Made by a program: the position numbers and the translations under genes. Shown here in pieces: positions 37,484 through 45,571 of a stretch of DNA of 64,000 nt (its first letter is position 1; every line of letters begins with the position of its first letter). The stretch is from Chryseobacterium balustinum (GTDB lineage: Bacteria > Bacteroidota > Bacteroidia > Flavobacteriales > Weeksellaceae): positions 46,207-110,206 of the forward strand of contig NZ_FUZE01000014.1 in the NCBI RefSeq assembly GCF_900168205.1, read 5' to 3'. The notes below the pieces were generated by a model that saw only the letters and a list, made by a program, of their open reading frames with translations, did not search any database and was not told the origin of the DNA.

Positions 37484-39730
37484 ATGACAACTAAAAAGTT
37501 ATGGACCTGGCTTGCTGCCGTTATTATCGGATCATTTGCCGTTTTGATTTACTACGGTGTAGATATTTACAGGAAAATCCCTCCGGTTCCCGATAAAGTT
37601 GTTACAGCTGATGGAACAGTTATGGCAACAGGGCAAGATATAAAAGATGGTCAAAATGTTTGGCAGTCGATCGGTGGACAGACTGTTGGGAGTATTTGGG
37701 GGCACGGAGCCTATATTGCACCCGATTGGAGCGCAGATTACCTTCATCGCGAATCTCTGCTTTTATTAGATGAATTGGCAAAAAAAGACGGGAAAACTTA
37801 TAAAGATCTTCCCGATGATGAGCAGGCAAGATATAAGGTACTTCTGAAAAGAGAAATCCGAAAAAACACTTTAGATGAGGCAACTCAGACGATTGTAATT
37901 TCTCCTGAAAGAGCTAAAGTACAGGCAGAATTAGCAGAATATTATGCTAAGATATTTATGAATGATGCGGAGATGAATCAGCTTCGTGACCATTATGCCA
38001 TTCCTAAAAATACAGTGAAAACTGAGGAGAGGATGGCAAAAATGAATGCTTTTTTCTCTTGGGCAGCCTGGGTTTGTATCACAGATCGTCCCGGAGACAC
38101 AGGAATTACATACACCAACAATTGGCCTCATGATGAACTGATAGGAAATATTCCTCCACCATCGCTGCATTTGTGGTCTGGATTCAGTGTATTAATGTTA
38201 TTAGGTTGCGTTGGGTTGTTGGTTTTCTATCACGCTAAAAATAAAGAAGAAGAGATCAGTGAAATGCTTCCATTGGAAGATCCTTTGAGAAGTATGAAAC
38301 CTACAGCCTCGATGCGTGCAACTTTAAAATACATTTGGGTTGTTGCTTTATTGATTTTAGTGCAAATGTTTGCAGGTGTCATCACAGCGCATTACGGAGT
38401 TGAAGGAAGTGGGTTCTATGGTTTTCCGCTCGATGAGTTTTTACCGCAGTCAATTTCGAGAAGCTGGCATGTGCAATTAGCTATTTTCTGGATTGCAACT
38501 TCTTGGTTAGCGACAGGATTATACATCGCTCCTGCAGTTTCAGGATACGAGCCAAAATATCAGGTTTTGGGTGTCAATATTTTGTTTGGAGCCCTATTGA
38601 TCGTAGTTTTTGGCTCATTAGCCGGACAATGGTTAGGCGTGATGCAAAAGTTGGGCTATGTAGATAATTTCCTTTGGGGACATTCTGGTTATGAGTATGT
38701 AGAATTGGGAAGAATTTGGCAGATCTTATTGTTAGTGGGATTAATTCTTTGGTTAATTTTAATGGTAAGAGCTCTTTTACCAGCATTGAAAAAGAAAGAT
38801 GGCGACAGACATTTATTATTACTCTTTACACTTTCCGCAGTGGCAATCGCATTATTTTATGGTGCAGGATTGATGTATGGAAGACAAACCCACATGGCAA
38901 TTGCAGAATATTGGAGATGGTGGGTGGTTCATCTTTGGGTAGAAGGATTCTTTGAAGTATTTGCAACCGTTGTAGCTGCGTTTTTATTTACGAGATTAGG
39001 ATTACTAAGATTAAAAGCAGCAACTCACGCAGTATTATTTTCTACAATTATTTTCCTTGCCGGAGGTATTTTGGGGACGTTCCACCATTTATATTTCAGT
39101 GCAACACCAACAGCAGTTCTGGCTTTGGGAGCAACATTTAGTGCACTCGAAATTGTTCCGTTGGTTTTAATAGGATTTGAAGCGTATCAAAATTACCAAA
39201 TTAGTAAATCTACCAAATGGATCAAAGCGTATAAGTGGCCAATTTACTGTTTCATTGCAATGTGTTTCTGGAATTTCTTAGGAGCAGGTATTTTCGGATT
39301 TGCCATTAATCCACCGATAGCATTGTACTATATTCAAGGGCTTAATACCACTGCAGTTCACGGCCATGCTGCACTATTTGGAGTGTATGGAATCCTGGGA
39401 ATTGGTTTGATGATGTTTATGTTGAGAGGATTGTATCCGGACAGAGAATGGAATGATAAACTGATCGGTTGGGCTTTTTGGTTAACTAATATCGGATTAT
39501 TGGTGATGGTAACCATCAGTTTGCTGCCGATAGGAATTATGCAATCTGTAGCCTCAATTAAAGAAGGGTATTGGTATGCACGTTCCGCCGAATTTATGCA
39601 AACCGATATGATGCATACATTGAGATGGCTACGTGTTCCGGGTGATATTTTATTGGCAATAGGAGAAATGCTGTTAGTAATTTTCATTATCGGACTGAAA
39701 ACCGGCTGGTCTTTAAAAGATAAAAGATAA
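37484..39730 (+). CDS. norZ: Quinol-dependent nitric oxide reductase (qNOR)
   Basis: Reduces 2 NO to N2O at the inner membrane using quinol. It is 748 residues, the usual qNOR length. The N-terminal fused NorC-like region lacks CxxCH, as in qNOR. The core has the FeB His and Glu in VVHLWVEGFFEV, the HH pair in GTFHHLYF, and haem ligands in AVHGHAALFG. It is the canonical NO reductase of the window, in contrast to the altered one at 62512. Confidence 0.96.
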   Translation: MTTKKLWTWLAAVIIGSFAVLIYYGVDIYRKIPPVPDKVVTADGTVMATGQDIKDGQNVWQSIGGQTVGSIWGHGAYIAPDWSADYLHRESLLLLDELAKKDGKTYKDLPDDEQARYKVLLKREIRKNTLDEATQTIVISPERAKVQAELAEYYAKIFMNDAEMNQLRDHYAIPKNTVKTEERMAKMNAFFSWAAWVCITDRPGDTGITYTNNWPHDELIGNIPPPSLHLWSGFSVLMLLGCVGLLVFYHAKNKEEEISEMLPLEDPLRSMKPTASMRATLKYIWVVALLILVQMFAGVITAHYGVEGSGFYGFPLDEFLPQSISRSWHVQLAIFWIATSWLATGLYIAPAVSGYEPKYQVLGVNILFGALLIVVFGSLAGQWLGVMQKLGYVDNFLWGHSGYEYVELGRIWQILLLVGLILWLILMVRALLPALKKKDGDRHLLLLFTLSAVAIALFYGAGLMYGRQTHMAIAEYWRWWVVHLWVEGFFEVFATVVAAFLFTRLGLLRLKAATHAVLFSTIIFLAGGILGTFHHLYFSATPTAVLALGATFSALEIVPLVLIGFEAYQNYQISKSTKWIKAYKWPIYCFIAMCFWNFLGAGIFGFAINPPIALYYIQGLNTTAVHGHAALFGVYGILGIGLMMFMLRGLYPDREWNDKLIGWAFWLTNIGLLVMVTISLLPIGIMQSVASIKEGYWYARSAEFMQTDMMHTLRWLRVPGDILLAIGEMLLVIFIIGLKTGWSLKDKR

Positions 39731-39748
39731 TCAATTATTTAATCCTGA

Positions 39749-39780
39749 GAACTGCCACTTTTGTAGTGGTGGTTCTTTTA
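39749..39780 (+). terminator. Terminator after qNOR
   Basis: A 10-bp stem (39749-39758 with 39766-39775, including two G-T pairs) and a 7-nt loop are followed by TTTTA. It separates norZ from the hemerythrin-like gene. Confidence 0.8.
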
Positions 39781-39791
39781 AATTTTAAAAT

Positions 39792-40244
39792 ATGAAAAGA
39801 AACGAAAACTTAGTCCCGCTTTCCCGAGATCATCATTTCGGATTGCTTTGCAGCTGGAAAATTCGTCAAGGGATCAAAAAGAATGTTTCTTATGACAGAA
39901 TAAAAAAATACATCAATTACTATTGGCAGGAAAATCTGAGTCGTCATTTTGAAATCGAAGATCTCGTACTTCCCGAAACTGAAAACAATATTCTTCAGAT
40001 TCAGATGGAAAAAGAACACATCGAGATCCGTAAGTTGATCAATACTATGAATCAAACTAACGATATCCGTATTTTAGGAGATTTTGCGAATGCTTTAAGC
40101 AATCATATTCGTTTCGAAGAGCGGATGTATTTTCCTCATTTAGAAGAACATTTATCTGATGTGAAACTGAATAATATTGGAGCTCAACTTGAGCAAATAC
40201 ATCAAAAAGAAAATGATTTTTATCAAGATGAATTCTGGAAATAA
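39792..40244 (+). CDS. Hemerythrin-like domain protein
   Basis: A 150-residue four-helix protein with the hemerythrin pattern RDHHFGLL, LSRHFEIEDLVLP, KEHIEIRK and SNHIRFEERMYFP. A diiron site for O2 or NO is expected. Its role is unknown, but it directly follows NO reductase and is the third hemerythrin-type protein here. Confidence 0.85.
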   Translation: MKRNENLVPLSRDHHFGLLCSWKIRQGIKKNVSYDRIKKYINYYWQENLSRHFEIEDLVLPETENNILQIQMEKEHIEIRKLINTMNQTNDIRILGDFANALSNHIRFEERMYFPHLEEHLSDVKLNNIGAQLEQIHQKENDFYQDEFWK

Positions 40245-40267
40245 ATTATTGAATTTAAATTAAAAAC

Positions 40268-40492
40268 ATGAGCATTCATATTCAATCACGATTGGGCGAC
40301 TATCTTTATTTGGCGATGGGTGACTGTAACGGCCATAAAGTTGTAATAGCAGTTGGTTACACTTATGGTTACGCAGATAAAAAAGCTAAACAATTTGAAG
40401 AAGCAAGTCAGGGAACGGTAAAATATATTGATATTTCAGTCGTGAAATCTGGTGATAAAGAAAAATGCAAAACTTTGGAAAAATTGGTTTGA
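40268..40492 (+). CDS. Small hypothetical protein
   Basis: A 74-residue soluble protein beginning MSIHIQSRLGDYLYLAMG and containing GDCNGHK and KCKTLEK. It has no TM segment or signal. It follows the hemerythrin-like gene by 23 bp and precedes the modA operator. I do not recognise the family; coding is supported by its length and by codon use like that of its neighbours. Confidence 0.55.
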   Translation: MSIHIQSRLGDYLYLAMGDCNGHKVVIAVGYTYGYADKKAKQFEEASQGTVKYIDISVVKSGDKEKCKTLEKLV

Positions 40493-40546
40493 TCTTACAA
40501 ATCCCCACAAAATATTTTTGAATTTTCAATGGATAGCCTTATCTTT

Positions 40547-40570
40547 GAAAAGGATAAGAAAGTCTTATTT
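40547..40570. promoter_or_regulatory. Degenerate palindromic operator upstream of modA
   Basis: GAAAAGGAT-N6-GTCTTATTT. The right arm is a perfect consensus half-site; the left arm is degenerate. A -7 box TATCTTTG lies at 40540-40547, so the site would cover the transcription start. Confidence 0.5.
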
Positions 40571-40594
40571 TAAATCTTTCTTTTCGTTTATTTT

Positions 40595-41398
40595 ATGAAA
40601 AATTGGATTTATTTAAGACTTTCTTTTTGCTTATTTTTAGCAACAATTTTAATGTTAAATTGTAAAAAAACTGAATCTGATTTTACAAAAAAGTCGACAC
40701 AAAACTTTACAATTTCAGTTGCAGCAGCAGCTAATCTTCGGGATGTTTTGGAAGAATTGAAACAGATTTATATGAAAGAAAATCCTGATAAAAAAGTCGA
40801 AATTACTTTTGGTTCGTCGGGTTTGCTGGTTCAGCAGATTCTAAATGGAGCACCTTTCGATTTGTTTCTGTCAGCCGATTCTTCTTTTCCAGATAAGTTA
40901 AAAAGTAAAAATAAAACTTCTGGAAATTCTGAAATTTACACCTTTGGAAAAGTGGCTTTATGGAGTTCAAAAGCCAATGTTTCCAAAGGTTTGAAACTGA
41001 TTTTAAATCCTGAAATAAAAAAAATCGCCATCGCCAATCCAGATCTTGCACCTTATGGAAAAAATACGGTCGAAGCTTTGAAAAAAATGGGAATTTATTC
41101 TCAAATTGAAAACAAAATTGTTTGGGCAGAAAATATCAATCAGTCCGCACAATTTGCTTCAACAGGAAACGCAGATATCGCATTCATCGCACTTTCCAAT
41201 GCAAAGAACAAAGGAATGATGACACGAGGAAATTTCTACGAATTATCAGCAAGCGAATGTTTACCAATCGCCCAAAGCGGAATTGTTTTGAAAAGTAAAA
41301 ATCAAACCGAAGCAAAAGATTTTTTTGATTTTATTAAAAGTAAAAAAGCCAGCCAAACTTGGGAAAAGTACGGTTATCAAACAAAAATTTCAAAGTAA
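40595..41398 (+). CDS. modA: Molybdate-binding lipoprotein ModA
   Basis: The periplasmic component of the molybdate ABC importer: 267 residues with a lipoprotein signal (MLNCKKTE). Family sequence includes SVAAAANLRDVLEELK, FGSSGLLVQQI and NPDLAPYG. It is followed without a gap by modB. Confidence 0.94.
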   Translation: MKNWIYLRLSFCLFLATILMLNCKKTESDFTKKSTQNFTISVAAAANLRDVLEELKQIYMKENPDKKVEITFGSSGLLVQQILNGAPFDLFLSADSSFPDKLKSKNKTSGNSEIYTFGKVALWSSKANVSKGLKLILNPEIKKIAIANPDLAPYGKNTVEALKKMGIYSQIENKIVWAENINQSAQFASTGNADIAFIALSNAKNKGMMTRGNFYELSASECLPIAQSGIVLKSKNQTEAKDFFDFIKSKKASQTWEKYGYQTKISK

Positions 41399-42082
41399 AT
41401 GCTTGATCAGGATTTTATTTACACTTTATTACTCACCGGAAAATTAGCGTTGATAACAACAACGATTCTGATATTCATCGGTGTTCCGATTGCATATTGG
41501 CTTACTTATTCAAAGTTTAAATTGAAATTTATCGCCGAAACTTTAATCTGTATGCCAATGGTTTTGCCACCAACAGTGATGGGATATTACTTGTTGGTCG
41601 CCTTCAGCCCCGAAAATGCATTCGGAAATGTTTTGCAGGAATTTTTTGATGTTCGCCTCGCATTTTCCTTTAACGGAATTGTGGTTGCGAGCATTATCGC
41701 GAATCTTCCGTTTATGATTCAGCCTTTGCAGAACGGCTTTTCTGCATTGAATGATGATTTGCGCCAAATTTCTTACACTATGGGAAAATCTAAAATTACA
41801 ACTCTATTTAAAGTTCTTATTCCTAATGTCAAAACGTCTGTTATTACAGGAATTGCGCTCACTTTTGCCCATTGCATCGGTGAATTTGGTATTGTCATTA
41901 TGGTCGGCGGAAATATTGCTAAAGAAACAAGAATCGCTTCTGTCGCGATTTACGACCAGGTTCAGGCGCTGAATTTTGAAGTTGCAAACCGTTATGCATT
42001 CATACTTTTCATCGTTTCGTTTTTGATTTTATTGTTGATTTATGGTATCAATCGAAAAATTAATTTTACCACTTTCCGATGA
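41399..42082 (+). CDS. modB: Molybdate ABC permease ModB
   Basis: A 227-residue permease with about five TM helices and the ABC contact loop ALTFAHCIGEFGIVIMVGG. It starts directly after the modA stop codon and overlaps modC by 4 bases. Confidence 0.95.
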   Translation: MLDQDFIYTLLLTGKLALITTTILIFIGVPIAYWLTYSKFKLKFIAETLICMPMVLPPTVMGYYLLVAFSPENAFGNVLQEFFDVRLAFSFNGIVVASIIANLPFMIQPLQNGFSALNDDLRQISYTMGKSKITTLFKVLIPNVKTSVITGIALTFAHCIGEFGIVIMVGGNIAKETRIASVAIYDQVQALNFEVANRYAFILFIVSFLILLLIYGINRKINFTTFR

Positions 42083-42702
42083 TTGAATTGAATATAAAAC
42101 ATCAGATTTTCACTTCTTCCGGAAGCAAATTTCTGGAGGTTAGTGAAGTGATTGAAAAGGGAAGTTTTATTCACATTTCGGGCGATTCCGGAATTGGAAA
42201 AACCACTTTTTTCAAGATTTTAGCAGGAATTATTACTCCGAATTTTGGCATTATTAAAGTCAATAATTCCATTTTGTTAGATACCGAAAACCGAATTTTT
42301 CTGTCTCCTCAAAAGCGAAATATTTCGATAATGTTCCAGAATTACGCGTTGTTTCCGAATATGACGGTAAAGCAAAATATCGCTTTTGCACAAAAAGACA
42401 AAAACCTAGAAATAATCGATTATTATTTAGAAAAATTTAATCTGAAAATTCTGGAAAATGTTTTTCCTTCAAAGCTTTCTGGCGGACAACAGCAAAGAGT
42501 TGCCTTAGCGAGAGCGTTGGCTCAAAATGCCGAAATTATTTTGCTTGACGAACCACTATCAGCTGTTGATGCATCTTTACGACACTCGATGATGGAAGAA
42601 ATTTTGAAAATTAATCAAGATAAAGATTCGACGATTTTTATGATCAGTCATAACCAAGGCGAATTTCAAAATGTTAGTTTCAAAAATTTGATAATCAGTT
42701 AA
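42079..42702 (+). CDS. modC: Molybdate ABC ATPase ModC, short form
   Basis: A 207-residue ATPase with Walker A GDSGIGKTT, signature LSGGQQQRVALARAL and Walker B IILLDEPLSAVD. The TOBE/Mop regulatory domain of longer ModC proteins is absent, so substrate inhibition by molybdate through ModC is unlikely. Confidence 0.93.
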   Translation: MIELNIKHQIFTSSGSKFLEVSEVIEKGSFIHISGDSGIGKTTFFKILAGIITPNFGIIKVNNSILLDTENRIFLSPQKRNISIMFQNYALFPNMTVKQNIAFAQKDKNLEIIDYYLEKFNLKILENVFPSKLSGGQQQRVALARALAQNAEIILLDEPLSAVDASLRHSMMEEILKINQDKDSTIFMISHNQGEFQNVSFKNLIIS

Positions 42703-42786
42703 TATAAAGTTTTTATCCTCTAAACTTTATTCATCATTAAATTTTAATAATTCTTTATTTTCTTCATAAAACTGCTTTGAAATTTA

Positions 42787-42810
42787 AAATAAGACAAAAA
42801 TGTCTTATTT
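42787..42810. promoter_or_regulatory. Palindromic operator upstream of the haem-uptake operon
   Basis: A perfect inverted repeat, AAATAAGAC-N6-GTCTTATTT, 75 nt before hmuY. It agrees with the consensus of the denitrification sites. A possible -7 box TTCCTTTG lies at 42858-42865, so the geometry differs from the 15-nt sites. Confidence 0.7.
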
Positions 42811-42884
42811 ATGATTCTTATCATATTGCTATTTTTATTAAGTATAAATAAAATTAATTCCTTTGTAAAAATAATTTATACATT

Positions 42885-43499
42885 ATGAAATTAAAATCAA
42901 TTTTTGCTCTTTTATTAGTGCTTCTAATTTTCACTTCATGTAGCAGTAGCGACGATAGAGAAGAAGATATTGCAACAGCAGGAGAAATCAAAACGCATCA
43001 ATTTTTAGATGCAAGATCGTACACCAACTGGATTTATTTTTCATTTTCAAAAAATGAAATTGTTACCGTTTCAGATCCTCAAAATGATAATAATTGGGAC
43101 ATCGCTTTCCACAGAGGTGATGTAAAACTGAATGGTGGAAAATCTGGAAAAGGGAGTGGCGAAGCAATCAACACAAACAAAACTGAATGGAACTCCATCA
43201 TTTCTGCACCAACTTCCGGATACGTGAAAGACGAAATTGGAAAAATCACAACTGCGTTTACAGGAACTGGAATCACGGAGGAAGATCAACCGTTTTCTCA
43301 AACTTTAACAACTTGGTTAACAGTCGATACAAGCAGTCCGCCACCAAAATATACGGTTCATAATTTTGTGTATGTTGTGAAATCGGCTTCTGGAAAATTT
43401 GTGAAACTACAGATTTACGATAATAAAAGTGCAACAAACACTGCTGGTCACGTAAGTTTCAAATACCAATACAATGCTGAAGGCGGTTCTGCTTTTTAA
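42885..43499 (+). CDS. hmuY: HmuY-like haem-binding lipoprotein
   Basis: A 204-residue protein with a lipoprotein signal (IFTSCSSSDD) and the HmuY core (NWDIAFHRGDVKLNGG, FVYVVKSASGKFVKLQIYD, FKYQYN). HmuY-type proteins take haem on the cell surface and pass it to HmuR. It heads the hmuYRSTUV-type operon. Confidence 0.9.
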   Translation: MKLKSIFALLLVLLIFTSCSSSDDREEDIATAGEIKTHQFLDARSYTNWIYFSFSKNEIVTVSDPQNDNNWDIAFHRGDVKLNGGKSGKGSGEAINTNKTEWNSIISAPTSGYVKDEIGKITTAFTGTGITEEDQPFSQTLTTWLTVDTSSPPPKYTVHNFVYVVKSASGKFVKLQIYDNKSATNTAGHVSFKYQYNAEGGSAF

Positions 43500-43530
43500 A
43501 ATCAACAAATTAATCTCGGGTTATTGAATG

Positions 43531-43565
43531 AAATGAATTGTTGGATATGTTTCAGCAATTCATTT
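43531..43565 (+). other. Hairpin between hmuY and hmuR
   Basis: A perfect 10-bp stem (AAATGAATTG at 43531-43540 with 43556-43565) and a 15-nt loop, just before the hmuR start. It could act as a partial terminator or RNA stability element giving more HmuY than receptor; this is inferred. Confidence 0.5.
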
Positions 43566-43573
43566 AAAAAAGA

Positions 43574-45571
43574 ATGGAGATGCTAAAAAAACTGATAATT
43601 CTTCCACTGATATTTCTTGCAAATATTCTCTGGTCTCAGACTGAAAATCTTTCCGAAAAACAAGAACAATACAAAGATATTGAGCAAGTTGTAGTAACGG
43701 CGACAAGAACCGAAAGAAAACTGAAAGACGTTCCTGTAACCACACAAGTCATCACTTCTGAAGCGATTGAGAAATCGAAAATGGCAAATTTTCGTGATTT
43801 TATGGAGCAAGAATTGGCGGGTGTAGAATTTACTAATAATGGTGGTCACGCAAACATCAATATGATGGGATTTGGCGGGAAATATGTTCTTTTTCTGATT
43901 GACGGCGAAAGAATGGCAGGGGAAACTTTTGATAATATCGATTACAACAGAATTGATATGAACAACATCGAGCGTGTGGAAATCGTGAAAGGAGCGTCGT
44001 CTTCTTTGTATGGCTCCAATGCGATTGGTGGTGTCATCAATATCATTACTAAAAAGCTTAAAAAACCTTTGCAGATCAGTGCTTCGGCTTTATACGGAAG
44101 CAATAAAGATCAGAATTACAATTTAACTTTCGGAACAAAACAAAAATGGGGAAGTGCAGGTTTTTCAGCGTTTTATAAAAGCAGAGATCCTTATTTATTG
44201 ACTGATACAGAAGCGTTCAAACAAGAATACACCCACGGAAATATTGTGGAACAAAAACTGAGCAGTACCTACATTGCTGGATATACAGATTACGGTTTCA
44301 GTCCGAATGTTTCCATAAAAATTACGCCAAAAATCCAGACAGAAATCAATACAGGTTTTTACTTTCAGGAGAGAAATACGGGTGGTTTGGATGGCTTTAA
44401 AGTTCGGGATCAGTTTCATAATTTCAGAACTGGGATGAAGACAAGTTTTCAGCTTCGCGAGAACAGCAATTTGGTTGTATCAGGAAGTTATGATGAGTAT
44501 CAGAAATTCGATTTTTATAAATTATTAAATCAAAAAGATAAAAACTACGAGAACAAAATCTGGCGAGTTGGTTCCATTTACGATGTTCAACTTTTCGGAA
44601 AACATTCTTTGGTTGCCGGTGCAGAAGCTTTTTCTGAAGATTTGCTCACATTTATGTTTGTGAGTGATGGTTCTGGTGCGAAAAGAGATGCTCAGAATTA
44701 TTCACTTTTCACACAGCAGGAATGGAAATTGGCAGATGCTTTTACCTTGGTTACAGGTGCGAGATACGATTATCATTCACAATTCAAAGGACATCCGACT
44801 TTTCGTTTGTCGGGAATGTACAAAGTCAATAAAAATATGACTCTTCGAGGTGGATATTCCGGAGGTTTCCGAGCACCGACGCTGAAAGAATTGTACACCG
44901 ATTGGTTTCATCCTTATGGTGGCGGTTTTCAGATCATTGGAAACAACAATATGAAAGCGGAGAAAAGCAACAATTTCAATATTTCTTCGGACTTAAATTT
45001 CAAAAAACTGAACATCACATTGATGGCTCAATATTCCAAAATTCAGGACAAAATCAATGCAAATTGGGTTTCCAGCGATACCGTTCAGTACATAAATGTT
45101 GGGAAAACCGATGTTTTCAGCAGTGAAGTTTCTTTGTCTTATCGTTTGAGAAAATCATTGTTGTTGAAAGGTGCCTATACTTATGTTTATGAAAATCCAC
45201 AAAAAAGATCGATAACAAGACCGCATACAGCGACTGTGAGAGCGGATTATACTTTGGATTTTCTCAAAAAATATGCGCCAACAATTAGTTTCAGTGGAAA
45301 ATATTTCAGCAGTATGAATACGTTCGGAACTGCGGATATCACAGATGTTGATAACACAACGGGAATCGATACGCACACAGAAGAATACAAAATTTACTAC
45401 GAGCCATATTCGATCTGGCGATTGCAGTTGTCTGCGCCTTTGCTTTTCAATTTTACAGCAAGCGCAGGAATCAATAATTTATTTGATTATAAAACCAAAT
45501 TTTCAAGTTTTTACTCCAGCATTTCGCCTGGCAGAACATATTATATAGGATTAAAATGGGATCTCAATTAA
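43574..45571 (+). CDS. hmuR: TonB-dependent haem receptor HmuR-like
   Basis: A 665-residue outer membrane receptor with a signal peptide, TonB box region (VVVTATRTERKLKDVPVTTQ), plug (VEIVKGASSSLYGSNAIGGV) and a beta-barrel ending in LKWDLN. The alternative ATG at 43580 is equally possible. It overlaps hmuS by 16 bases. Substrate haem is inferred from hmuY and hmuS. Confidence 0.9.
   Translation: MEMLKKLIILPLIFLANILWSQTENLSEKQEQYKDIEQVVVTATRTERKLKDVPVTTQVITSEAIEKSKMANFRDFMEQELAGVEFTNNGGHANINMMGFGGKYVLFLIDGERMAGETFDNIDYNRIDMNNIERVEIVKGASSSLYGSNAIGGVINIITKKLKKPLQISASALYGSNKDQNYNLTFGTKQKWGSAGFSAFYKSRDPYLLTDTEAFKQEYTHGNIVEQKLSSTYIAGYTDYGFSPNVSIKITPKIQTEINTGFYFQERNTGGLDGFKVRDQFHNFRTGMKTSFQLRENSNLVVSGSYDEYQKFDFYKLLNQKDKNYENKIWRVGSIYDVQLFGKHSLVAGAEAFSEDLLTFMFVSDGSGAKRDAQNYSLFTQQEWKLADAFTLVTGARYDYHSQFKGHPTFRLSGMYKVNKNMTLRGGYSGGFRAPTLKELYTDWFHPYGGGFQIIGNNNMKAEKSNNFNISSDLNFKKLNITLMAQYSKIQDKINANWVSSDTVQYINVGKTDVFSSEVSLSYRLRKSLLLKGAYTYVYENPQKRSITRPHTATVRADYTLDFLKKYAPTISFSGKYFSSMNTFGTADITDVDNTTGIDTHTEEYKIYYEPYSIWRLQLSAPLLFNFTASAGINNLFDYKTKFSSFYSSISPGRTYYIGLKWDLN

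Noticed and set aside
37484..39730. qNOR considered as a nitric oxide dismutase
   Set aside because: The FeB His and Glu (VVHLWVEG) and the HH pair are canonical, so an ordinary qNOR is the better call.
40540..40565. Short inverted repeat TTATCTTTGAAAAGGATAA upstream of modA as a separate operator
   Set aside because: It overlaps the -7 box and the degenerate copy of the regional motif, and is more simply explained by them.
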